This document shows, piece by piece, positions 17,484 to 25,366 of a stretch of 64,000 nt of DNA; the stretch's first letter is position 1, and each line of letters starts with the position of its first letter. This DNA comes from Treponema denticola. Its GTDB lineage: Bacteria; Spirochaetota; Spirochaetia; Treponematales; Treponemataceae. The stretch spans positions 2,232,001 through 2,296,000 of the forward strand of contig NZ_CP051302.1 of the NCBI RefSeq assembly GCF_024181405.1. Reading direction: 5' to 3'. The translations under genes were made by a program, and so were the position numbers. The notes under the pieces were generated by a model. The model saw nothing but the letters and a program-made list of their open reading frames with translations, was not told the origin of the DNA and searched no databases.

Positions 17484-17730
17484 CAGCGTCACAGATAAAT
17501 TTAAATGGTTTTTGCAAATGAAAACCCTTGTGTTTTATAGCGGTCTCCACTTTTGTGTAATTCTTGTGTTTTGTTTAAAATAAAAAAATGATTTTTAGTT
17601 TTTAAAAGGTATGGAAAATAAAAGCCTGTTTTAGTCTTTCAAGCTAATAAAAAGAATTGTTGAGCAGTAGTGTTAAATTTAAAAATATTTTACAAAATGG
17701 CGTTAAGTTTCGTAAAATAAAAATCATTTT
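17484..17730. other. AT-rich intergenic region, no feature recognised
   Basis: About 250 bases between the HigA remnant and the end of the lanthipeptide synthetase gene. No open frame, promoter or strong hairpin could be supported. Confidence 0.5.
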
Positions 17731-20427
17731 TTAAGTATTGGTGTTCAAACTCCCATCACAAAACAACAATTCATCGCCAGGTATAAAAGGATTATTTTGT
17801 AACTTTGCACATTCACGAAAAGACTGTAATAGTATACCTGAAGAACCTGTAAACAAATCATTTGAAATTTTATAAAGTTCATCACCAGGAAACCCGGTCA
17901 GATTGTCTATTTCAACATAGTGGAAATTCAATAAGTCCAATAAATAATTAATATGTGAATCTAAGTTTTTCATACCAAGAATCAGTTTACAATCTTGCAA
18001 AAATGAAATTATGCCAGTACAACCTCTCAAATATCCAGGATATAAAATAAAAGTAGCTCTGCAAGCTTCTATCATTTCAGTAATTAAATTCAAATACTTT
18101 GGCAATTTAGTGATTTTATAAAATCTAATCAAAACACATCCTATCCCTGCAATTCCATTATGAATATATGGAGAATACACCGGTGGTTTTACCCCTATAG
18201 GTTTGCTATTTATAGATAAGAAACCATTTTCATTAACTAATAAACGACTCAAATCACTTTCTAAAGCTGAAACAGCTAATGAAAGTGTTTCTTTATCTTT
18301 TGTTTGCAAATATAACAATAATAAAGAGTAAGCGATACCTGAACAACCTCTTGTAAAACCAGAATAACAATCGCCTTCTGAATCTTTCCAGACAAGCATA
18401 CCATCTTTTTTTATAGCAGAAGTAATAATTTTTTTAGCATATTCTTCAGCAAATTTCAAATACAAAATATCATCACTTTCTTTATAAAAAATTAAATTAA
18501 CAATAAGGTTACCCGAAAGACCATAAGCAAAATCATAAATATTATGTGGTCTTTCCAAATTTACCCTTTCCAAAACAATTTTGGCTTCTTTCCTAAATCC
18601 GAGCTTTAGCAATACATACGCAATACCTGACAACCCAATATATAATCCATTGGAAAATAAAGTAGGCCTCTTATAAAAATCAGCCATAAATTTTGTAACA
18701 ATAAAATTATACTGTCCTGAACCTTCACATTTCAACAGTTTTTCATAATAGCTTATAGAATAAACCATACCAAACATGCCATAGCCAAAGCTGTATTCAT
18801 TTGTATTTATAGATTGCGGATCTGATGCTAATGGACTTTTACCATCTGTAAACAATTGAATATTATTAAGTATTGACTTACATAATAAATCATAATTAAT
18901 TGATTTTTTTATTTTATTAGTAAAAATTTTATTTTCAATTTTATTTTTGCATTTTAAATCTTTTAAAACATCTTTTGTATTTTTATATTTAAATTTTATT
19001 AATTTATATATTAAATTTAACAACTCAACAGGCACATCAGTTTTATCATAACAAATACTTAAAAACTCTAAAATTTTTTCTTCACATAACTCATATAATG
19101 AGTTATAAGGAGCTATACAATACATAAGAACTAAAGCAACTTTATACAATTCAATTTCATAAATACTATGATCATTTCTTGAATAATTAAACCCAGGCGT
19201 AAACAAACCAACAAAATAATCAGTTTCAGTATTAGAATCTATTTTACATGCAGTTTCTAAATCTATAAATCGTAATTCTCGAGAATCGGCATCAAATATA
19301 ATATTACCAGGAGAGATATCTCTTAATACTATACCAATAGAATGAATTTTATCAAGATTCTCAAATAAAATGGCCGCTATTTCTAAAACCTCATTGTAAT
19401 AATTAATTAAATTAACCTGCATTTGCTTTTCATTTTTTATTGGATTGAAATATGGTGATTTTGAATGTGGATAAGACCTTAATGTTACCCCTTTAACATA
19501 TTCTTGTACAAGATAGACATTTCCAAATTCTTCTATTTTTTCAATTGGATTCGGCGTGCATTTCTGATTTTTTAATTCCAAAAGAATTTCGTATTCAGAT
19601 GATGTCCGTTGAACAGCCGAGATATAACTATTATCCAGCCCGCTGTTTTTTCTAGCTTCTTTTATTATATAAACAAAACCATTTCTTTCTCCTTTATATA
19701 CTCCTCCTTGTGCAGAAAAATGCAGGCATGATTTTATAAGATATTTTTTTAACAAAATAGAATCTTCATTATTAGAAATAGCATCATATTTTTTATCACT
19801 AATCCAATCAGGTACTTTATAATAGGGTAGTCGCTCATCTGTCACTAAATCATTTTTGTTATCAATGATTTTAGTTGCTAGAGTCCCATAATTATCTCGA
19901 AAGGTAATAGGATTTATCTCACCATACCGATAAAATAAGATTTTAGAATCTTTATAGCATTTATCTGACAATATATATGGTCCATCATATTCTTTTAACA
20001 TAACATAAAGTTTTTCAATAATATCATCAAAGTCTTTTTGTTTTGGATACATAACAATATACTTACCACTACTAACCCTATTTATATTTTTTGAATTAAT
20101 ATGCACATAATTATTTAAATTAGAAGCAAATTTAAATGATATTTCATTTTCAAAAGCAAATTTTGATACTTTTTTAAGTACCTCTATATGATTATCTAAA
20201 GTTGCAGATATATGAATTTTCCAACCTGATATATTTTGCTCTTCACCAAAGTCAATATATGTCCATGGAAATTTCCCCATAGAAGAATGATGTTTAGTGT
20301 ATACTATCTCACTAAGAACTGAATAATAATAATCATTTTTATTCAGTTTATGATAAGCTTTTATGTCATAATATAATTTATTTTTCCAAATATAATTTAA
20401 ATGATTAATTTCTGCTAAATCTCTCAT
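17731..20427 (-). CDS. Class III lanthipeptide synthetase (LanKC)
   Basis: 898 residues, the usual LanKC size. Three domains are visible. An N-terminal lyase-type region (1 to about 220) includes NRVSSGKYIVMYPKQ (residues 117-130) and ILFYRYGEI, hallmarks of RamC/LabKC enzymes. A Ser/Thr kinase domain (about 225-490) has ATP lysine Lys256 (VYIIKEARK), a catalytic loop LRDISPGN (Asp370, Asn375) and IDLE (Asp389) for DFG. A LanC-like cyclase (about 520-898) has repeated G-x-x-G turns (GLSGIAY, RGCSGIAYS, HNGIAGIG, RGCTGIIS). The zinc-binding 'CHG' motif of class I, II and IV cyclases is absent, as in class III. The enzyme phosphorylates Ser, eliminates phosphate and forms lanthionine or labionin rings. 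AGGA precedes the ATG. It follows the two ABC genes of the same unit. Confidence 0.88.
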   Translation of the reverse strand: MRDLAEINHLNYIWKNKLYYDIKAYHKLNKNDYYYSVLSEIVYTKHHSSMGKFPWTYIDFGEEQNISGWKIHISATLDNHIEVLKKVSKFAFENEISFKFASNLNNYVHINSKNINRVSSGKYIVMYPKQKDFDDIIEKLYVMLKEYDGPYILSDKCYKDSKILFYRYGEINPITFRDNYGTLATKIIDNKNDLVTDERLPYYKVPDWISDKKYDAISNNEDSILLKKYLIKSCLHFSAQGGVYKGERNGFVYIIKEARKNSGLDNSYISAVQRTSSEYEILLELKNQKCTPNPIEKIEEFGNVYLVQEYVKGVTLRSYPHSKSPYFNPIKNEKQMQVNLINYYNEVLEIAAILFENLDKIHSIGIVLRDISPGNIIFDADSRELRFIDLETACKIDSNTETDYFVGLFTPGFNYSRNDHSIYEIELYKVALVLMYCIAPYNSLYELCEEKILEFLSICYDKTDVPVELLNLIYKLIKFKYKNTKDVLKDLKCKNKIENKIFTNKIKKSINYDLLCKSILNNIQLFTDGKSPLASDPQSINTNEYSFGYGMFGMVYSISYYEKLLKCEGSGQYNFIVTKFMADFYKRPTLFSNGLYIGLSGIAYVLLKLGFRKEAKIVLERVNLERPHNIYDFAYGLSGNLIVNLIFYKESDDILYLKFAEEYAKKIITSAIKKDGMLVWKDSEGDCYSGFTRGCSGIAYSLLLLYLQTKDKETLSLAVSALESDLSRLLVNENGFLSINSKPIGVKPPVYSPYIHNGIAGIGCVLIRFYKITKLPKYLNLITEMIEACRATFILYPGYLRGCTGIISFLQDCKLILGMKNLDSHINYLLDLLNFHYVEIDNLTGFPGDELYKISNDLFTGSSGILLQSFRECAKLQNNPFIPGDELLFCDGSLNTNT

Positions 20428-20446
20428 CTCAAATCCTACTTATCTC

Positions 20447-22195
20447 TCATTTATACCATTGCTGCTGAGTTTTGAATAACTTGCCATACTCTGTATCTTT
20501 AAGCATTAAGTCATCATGCTTGCCGCTTTCAATAATTTCGCCATTATCCATTAAAAGGATTTTATCGGCTCTAGTTGCAATCCCGATTCTGTGGCTTATA
20601 ATAATTTTTATACTATGAGTTTTATTATCAAGCATGCTGTTAAGTAAATCCATTTCAAGCAGCGGATCTATTGCCGAAGTCGGCTCATCAAAAATAATGA
20701 TACTTGCATTTTTGAAAAGGCCTCTTTCAATAGCAAGTTTTTGCCATTGTCCCATAGACAAGTCAACTCCGCCAAATTCTCTTGAAAGCATTGTATTTTG
20801 TTTATCAGGTAAGGTGTCTGAAAGTTGCTCTACCGCTTGCGAAATTTTCTTTACCGATTTAGTTACATCTGCCACATTAATATTTTCTTCCAAGCTCAGA
20901 TTATAGCGATTAAAATTTTGAAAAACTGCGGAGCTGTTTTTTTGCAACAGCAAATGAGCTTCTTCAGATGCGTTTTTTGATTCATTTAGTATAATCTCAC
21001 CTGAAGCGGGTTGATACAGTCCCAGCAATATTTTTGAAAGCGTTGACTTTCCGCTGCCGTTTTTTCCTACGATACAAATAGTTTCACCTGCATTTATTTC
21101 AAGGTTCACCGATTTAAGGGCTTTTTTCTCGCTATTAGGATATGAAAAAGAAACATCAGTAAGGCGTATTTTTTTAATTTCCATTTTCCCGGTTTTATTT
21201 TTATTAGAAGTTTCTTTAGTCATAACTGCATGAAAAAATTTCATTCCCGTGTAAGAATCTGCAAGACCGGCAATATGATAATTAAACAATTCCTTAAAAT
21301 GCGAAAACAATAAATTAACACTTGCAATAACCGCAACAATAGTCCCCGCTTTTATTGAACCTGCCTTTGACAAACAATAAACAACAACAAAAATACTTAT
21401 GAAGCCTAAAAATTGAGATGCATTAGTTATAATCCCAATCCAAGTTAATTTTTTTATTTCCTTCGTTTTATACTTTTTAAATAATTTTGCCGACGAATTA
21501 AATTTTCCAACAAAAAAATTAAAAAGTGCCAGATGTCTACTTTCCTTAAAAAAAACTTTATCGGTGATACACGATTCATACTTATTCATTTGCCTTCTGT
21601 ACATTGCCGACTTATCTTCGCTTTCACTTTTAAATTTATTTTTAAAAACATAAGTAAACATGGTTGGGATAAAAGCTCCTAAAACAACAATTAAAAGAAG
21701 CGGATTTATCGAAGCCATATAAAATGCTACCAGAAGAACATAAACAACACTTTGTGCAATAATAAGTTCAAGATTAATAAGACCGTCAATTGAACCATCT
21801 AAACCGTTTTTTGCTTTATCTAAGGAATCAAGAAAATCCGGCTTTTCAAATTCAAGTACATCAAACGAAGCAACTTTATTAAAAAAGTCAGTTTTTAGTT
21901 TTCCTGTAACAAGCATTCTTTGCTTATCAAAATAATAATTTAAAATTGCATTTGAAAATTCTCGCAACAAAATAATTAAAGAAAAAATTCCAAAAACATA
22001 CAAAACGGTATTTTTTACTGCTGATGAATTTAACAGGGTTAAACTTTCTGTAAGTTTTCCAATAAAAAATATATATCCAAAAGCTAATAAGGCATCAAAA
22101 ACACACAAAGTAACACAAAATAAAAACAAAGCTTTTTTAGCTTTAATCATTCTTACAATTTCATAAAATAAAATTTTTATAAAAGATTTTTTCAT
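20447..22195 (-). CDS. ABC exporter, second subunit of the lanthipeptide locus
   Basis: 582 residues from the ATG at 22195, which overlaps the stop of the preceding ABC gene as ATGA; AAGGA lies 8 bases upstream. A six-helix membrane domain (1 to about 330) is followed by an ATPase with Walker A GKNGSGKST, a variant signature VDLSMGQWQKLA instead of LSGGQ, and Walker B IIIFDEPTSAIDP. No C39 peptidase domain is present, so leader removal must be done elsewhere. Together with the 22192-23967 gene it probably forms a heterodimeric exporter for the modified peptide. Confidence 0.85.
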   Translation of the reverse strand: MKKSFIKILFYEIVRMIKAKKALFLFCVTLCVFDALLAFGYIFFIGKLTESLTLLNSSAVKNTVLYVFGIFSLIILLREFSNAILNYYFDKQRMLVTGKLKTDFFNKVASFDVLEFEKPDFLDSLDKAKNGLDGSIDGLINLELIIAQSVVYVLLVAFYMASINPLLLIVVLGAFIPTMFTYVFKNKFKSESEDKSAMYRRQMNKYESCITDKVFFKESRHLALFNFFVGKFNSSAKLFKKYKTKEIKKLTWIGIITNASQFLGFISIFVVVYCLSKAGSIKAGTIVAVIASVNLLFSHFKELFNYHIAGLADSYTGMKFFHAVMTKETSNKNKTGKMEIKKIRLTDVSFSYPNSEKKALKSVNLEINAGETICIVGKNGSGKSTLSKILLGLYQPASGEIILNESKNASEEAHLLLQKNSSAVFQNFNRYNLSLEENINVADVTKSVKKISQAVEQLSDTLPDKQNTMLSREFGGVDLSMGQWQKLAIERGLFKNASIIIFDEPTSAIDPLLEMDLLNSMLDNKTHSIKIIISHRIGIATRADKILLMDNGEIIESGKHDDLMLKDTEYGKLFKTQQQWYK

Positions 22196-23967
22196 ACATA
22201 CCATCCTTTTTGAGCTTCATACATTTCTTTATATAAACCATCCGCTCTTTCAAGTTCATCATGACTACCCTTTTCAACAATAGTACCATCAGACAATACT
22301 AATATTTCATCTGCAAGTTTTGCCGCTCCAAGTCTATGTGTAATTATTATAGAAGATTTTCCTGAAATAAATTTCAAGAAGTTATTATAAACTTTTGACT
22401 CTGCATCAGGATCAAGAGACGCTGTTGGCTCATCTAAAATATAATAATTACCCATAGCAAAGAAACTTCGCAATAAAGCAATTTTTTGCCACTCACCAAT
22501 AGACATGTTTATATTATTTTCACTCAAGTAACCCAAATCCGTGTCCAATCCTTTTTCAAACTTCGCTATATCAAAAAACAGCTCGTGCATTTGTTTTAAA
22601 ATTTCTTCATCAGAAACCGAAGCTTTATCAAAAATAATATTCTCTCGTAAAGTTATTTCATATTTTGCAAAATCTTGAAACGCAACCGAAAACAGCTTAT
22701 TAAAATCTTGTATGTCTTTTATATTTACACCATTAATTAGAATTTCACCGGAATAATTTTTATAAAGACCTAAAAGCAATTTCGTTATTGTTGTCTTTCC
22801 CGCTCCGTTTTCTCCTACCAATGCATACGATTTTCCTTGTTCAAGTTTAAAGCTTACATTTTTAAGAATCTCTTTTTCTGTTTCAGGATATGTAAAAGAA
22901 ACATTCTTAAATTCTATATCAATATTTTCAGGAAAATCGGTGTATATTTTTTTTTCACTATTCTTCAATTCAAAATCGGTTTCTTGAATTTCTTCAGATA
23001 AATTTTCAAAATCAAAAATCGTTTTAAGGAAAACATTTGTCTTGGCTATTTCATGAATTGATTGCGTTAAGTTCCATGAAATAGCAGAACTCATTATTAA
23101 AAGTTCATTTGAAACTGCGGAAAAAGAACCTATCGATAGTGTTCCCTTGATAACATTGAGCAACATAAAAAACATCATACCTAAAAATGAAACAGTAATG
23201 AGTCCCGAAGTAAGTTTGATTCCTGCATAACTTTTTCTTTTTACTGACAAGAAAATATCCGTCGCCTCATTGTATGATGTAATCCATCTTTGTTCAAAAT
23301 ACCGTATATAATTAAAAAGCGTTCTTTCTTCAGCATATTCCTTATCGGTAAGAATTTTTTCATAGTCATCCATACGGCGGCTTATTTTTTGAAATTGAGC
23401 AAAAGCCTCATAATCGTCTTTTCCTGTTTTTAACGATACCATTACAACCGGTATAAGTAATATGAACATGACTAAAGCCATCATCGGGGAAAACATCATA
23501 AGATAAGCGGCTACTGAAAGTATTTTTAAAAGCAATTTTAAGAAAACAAGATAAGAACTAAAACCGGAAACAAGTATACTAGGCACACCGGCCTTGACCT
23601 CTTTTATTAAATCGTTCGTAGCGGAATTTTCGATATGTTCATACTTTAATCGTGAAATCTTTTCTATATTTACAGAACGAAGTTTAATTTGCAAATTCAG
23701 CAACAACCGGGAAATAAAATTATTTAAAAAATTTTGACTGAAATAACTAAGCAGCGCAACAACAATAAACACAGGAATGATAGATATCAGATTAGTATTT
23801 TTTCCGGCAATGCCATCAATAAATTTTGAATATACACTTATATATGCAAAAGGAATAAGACCTAAAGCGATTCTCAATAATATTATCGTTATCGGCAAAA
23901 TTTTACCTGCACTGGATACATAGCCGTACAGTTTTTTGAAATGAGAAAAATAAGATACATGTTTCAT
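22192..23967 (-). CDS. ABC exporter, first subunit of the lanthipeptide locus
   Basis: 591 residues: membrane domain (1 to about 340) then ATPase with Walker A GENGAGKTT, signature variant MSIGEWQKIALLR and Walker B YYILDEPTASLDP. The two partner ATPases share the unusual 'SxGxWQK' signature seen in several peptide-maturation exporters. There is no peptidase domain. The gene begins about 175 bases after the precursor peptide gene, separated by two hairpins, and its 3' end overlaps the second ABC gene by four bases. No strong ribosome site is seen before ATG 23967. Confidence 0.85.
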   Translation of the reverse strand: MKHVSYFSHFKKLYGYVSSAGKILPITIILLRIALGLIPFAYISVYSKFIDGIAGKNTNLISIIPVFIVVALLSYFSQNFLNNFISRLLLNLQIKLRSVNIEKISRLKYEHIENSATNDLIKEVKAGVPSILVSGFSSYLVFLKLLLKILSVAAYLMMFSPMMALVMFILLIPVVMVSLKTGKDDYEAFAQFQKISRRMDDYEKILTDKEYAEERTLFNYIRYFEQRWITSYNEATDIFLSVKRKSYAGIKLTSGLITVSFLGMMFFMLLNVIKGTLSIGSFSAVSNELLIMSSAISWNLTQSIHEIAKTNVFLKTIFDFENLSEEIQETDFELKNSEKKIYTDFPENIDIEFKNVSFTYPETEKEILKNVSFKLEQGKSYALVGENGAGKTTITKLLLGLYKNYSGEILINGVNIKDIQDFNKLFSVAFQDFAKYEITLRENIIFDKASVSDEEILKQMHELFFDIAKFEKGLDTDLGYLSENNINMSIGEWQKIALLRSFFAMGNYYILDEPTASLDPDAESKVYNNFLKFISGKSSIIITHRLGAAKLADEILVLSDGTIVEKGSHDELERADGLYKEMYEAQKGWYV

Positions 23968-23997
23968 ACCGTTTATTTAGATAAACACCTCATTATT

Positions 23998-24027
23998 AAA
24001 AAAACGCTTATTTTTAATAAAAATAAG
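23998..24027 (-). terminator. Internal terminator between precursor and ABC genes
   Basis: On the minus strand CTTATTTTT pairs with AAAAATAAG (24027-24007, 3-base loop), then CG and seven T (24004-23998). It is A/T-only and therefore weak, suiting partial read-through. Confidence 0.55.
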
Positions 24028-24098
24028 ACCAATCAATTCATCTGAAAATTGAACACTATTATAAAAACTTTTCGTTTTTCTTTTCAGAAATCAAAGAA

Positions 24099-24133
24099 AT
24101 AGCTATACAAAATATTAAATTCTGTATAGCTAT
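24099..24133 (-). promoter_or_regulatory. Stem-loop directly after the precursor gene
   Basis: ATAGCTATACA (24099-24109) and TGTATAGCTAT (24123-24133) form a perfect 11-base inverted repeat starting 11 bases after the precursor stop. Such stems often stabilise the short precursor transcript or limit read-through to the processing genes. Confidence 0.6.
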
Positions 24134-24143
24134 AAAACATACA

Positions 24144-24272
24144 TTACTTGTCTCCGTCAGGATCCAGGCCACTGTTGCAACTATGATGGTTGCATGAGCC
24201 CCAACTGATAGCAAAAATAACTGAATCATCATTTTTTGCATCCAGCTTTTGTAAATCCAATAGCTTATCCAT
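24144..24272 (-). CDS. Class III lanthipeptide precursor peptide
   Basis: A 42-residue peptide starting MDKLLDLQKLD. The leader holds LLDLQ (residues 4-8), the motif that class III synthetases recognise ([I/L]-[L/F]-[D/E]-L-Q, as in RamS and LabA). The C-terminal core SWGSCNHHSCNSG (residues 23-35) contains Ser23-x2-Ser26-x5-Cys32, which fits the labionin pattern Ser-x2-Ser-x(2-5)-Cys, with Cys27, Ser31 and Ser34 as further ring candidates; the tail LDPDGDK is acidic. AAGGAGG lies 7 bases before the ATG and a consensus promoter 32 bases upstream. The gene is first in a unit with two ABC exporters and LanKC. It is short enough to be missed by routine gene calling. An overlapping 60-codon frame at 24059-24241 is rejected because it lacks these signals. 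Confidence 0.88.
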   Translation of the reverse strand: MDKLLDLQKLDAKNDDSVIFAISWGSCNHHSCNSGLDPDGDK

Positions 24273-24304
24273 AAAAGTGCCTCCTTAAATATAAATGTCT
24301 TTAA

Positions 24305-24333
24305 ATTATACTATATTCCTAAATGAATGTCAA
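24305..24333 (-). promoter_or_regulatory. Consensus promoter of the lanthipeptide locus
   Basis: On the minus strand TTGACA (24333-24328), exactly 17 bases, TATAAT (24310-24305): a full sigma-70 consensus, implying strong precursor transcription. Confidence 0.88.
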
Positions 24334-24419
24334 ATCTTTTTTGCATTTATATATTTTCAACTTTTGAACAGATAATTGATAATAAGTCTAATACAAAAAT
24401 ATTTGTCCGACATGTATTT

Positions 24420-24611
24420 TTAAATATTTAAAAAATTGCTATCTTGAAATTTTATGTTTTTCCGGTAAAATAAAATCGTAACCGAAAGAAAAGCAGCTAT
24501 ACTGCCAGTGGTATAACAAGTGCTGCAAGCTGACAACTGGGACAAACCGGCCTTTTCTTTTTCCTTGCGAAGCCTTTTGATAACAAGGTTTTGTTGTTCT
24601 CTTAAAAACAC
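24420..24611 (-). other. Cys/Ser/Thr-containing short open frame, doubtful
   Basis: A 63-codon frame from a GTG, with a basic N-terminal part (REQQNLVIKRLRKEKEKAG), then LSQLSACSTCYTTGS, then a hydrophobic segment (IAAFLSVTILFY). The layout resembles a modified-peptide precursor, but there is no ribosome site and the start is not ATG. It could be a decayed gene. Confidence 0.2.
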
Positions 24612-24772
24612 ACTTATTCATAATATTTTAACTAAATATAGTATTGATACAATTAAAAATAGCATGATATAATTATAAATATAGTTATGTTAACCTATCT
24701 AAAGGCAGGTATACAAAACCAATCCGACATTTTGCGCTCCCAAAAAATCCTCTGCGTTCTTTGCGCCCCCTG

Positions 24773-24787
24773 CGGTTAAATACCGAG
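24773..24787. repeat. 15-base repeat with internal hairpin, copy 1
   Basis: CGGTTAAATACCGAG, identical to 25269-25283. CGGT/ACCG can form a short stem. The surrounding sequence (24721-24830) is otherwise non-coding with no other recognised feature. Confidence 0.5.
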
Positions 24788-24848
24788 TCCCAGCTGTTCG
24801 CAATGTCAGGTTGAAACGGGTGTTAGGCTTTAATTTTTTATTATCGCT

Positions 24849-24896
24849 TATAAATTCTTTAGGTGTTTGTACTATTATTTCCCTTTCTTTATAATC
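24849..24896 (-). pseudogene. PIN-domain toxin C-terminal remnant
   Basis: Two bases after the antitoxin stop, a frame without a start codon reads DYKEREIIVQTPKEFI. This matches the usual C-terminal strand and helix of PIN-domain (VapC-like) toxins, ending in a 'TPKEF' motif. Nothing of the active site remains. The toxin gene seems to have been removed by a deletion that kept the antitoxin intact. Confidence 0.5.
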
Positions 24897-24898
24897 TT

Positions 24899-25141
24899 TT
24901 ATATTTCGTGTTTTTTTTCCAAATAACTCATATAACTTATATTTTCTAAATCCTGCTCTTTTATAATGCCGCTCAATTCTTTGACAAGCGGAGATATTTC
25001 TTCTATCCTTTGAGTTACACCCATTGAATTATTAAAAAGATCTTCAACAAATTTTGACATACTTTTTTTATTTTTGACCGCATAATGTCTCATCGATTCA
25101 GCAATATTTTTATCTATTTTTAAAATCAATTCAGTTTTCAT
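24899..25141 (-). CDS. Orphan ribbon-helix-helix antitoxin (DUF6364-like)
   Basis: 80 residues. The N-terminus (KTELILKIDKNIAESMRHYA) followed by KKSMSKFVEDLF is a ribbon-helix-helix DNA-binding domain of the kind paired with PIN-domain toxins. The C-terminal helix (RIEEISPLVKELSGIIKEQD) would normally hold the toxin. The expected downstream toxin is reduced to a 16-codon tail (24849-24896), so this antitoxin stands alone. A GAGGTG ribosome site, a TATAAT and an inverted-repeat operator are intact upstream, so the gene is probably still expressed and may neutralise related toxins. Confidence 0.75.
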   Translation of the reverse strand: MKTELILKIDKNIAESMRHYAVKNKKSMSKFVEDLFNNSMGVTQRIEEISPLVKELSGIIKEQDLENISYMSYLEKKHEI

Positions 25142-25158
25142 TTAATCACCTCTCTGAT

Positions 25159-25187
25159 ATTATATCATAAAATCTATGAATGATATA
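25159..25187 (-). promoter_or_regulatory. Promoter/operator of the orphan antitoxin
   Basis: TATATCAT (25161-25168) and ATGATATA (25180-25187) form a perfect 8-base inverted repeat that overlaps an extended -10 (TGATATAAT on the minus strand, TATAAT at 25164-25159). This is the layout expected for autorepression by a ribbon-helix-helix antitoxin. Confidence 0.6.
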
Positions 25188-25268
25188 GTGATAACATTAT
25201 TATTTTTACTTCTGTGCGATCGTAAGACTAACATAGATTCGTAACCGACATACAGACAAACCTCGTTT

Positions 25269-25283
25269 CGGTTAAATACCGAG
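25269..25283. repeat. 15-base repeat with internal hairpin, copy 2
   Basis: Same CGGTTAAATACCGAG as at 24773-24787. The two copies bracket the orphan antitoxin and the toxin remnant. Confidence 0.5.
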
Positions 25284-25366
25284 CCCCTGCCGGCAACCTT
25301 CCCCTTTAATTGATTTTTTCCCGTCTTTATGATAAACTTTCAAGCGGTTAAAGGATTGAAGATTTA

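Noticed and set aside
24059..24241. 60-codon minus-strand frame overlapping the lanthipeptide precursor region
   Set aside because: Its ATG has no ribosome site and the sequence lacks leader motifs; the frame at 24144-24272 has AAGGAGG, a class III leader and a Ser/Cys core.
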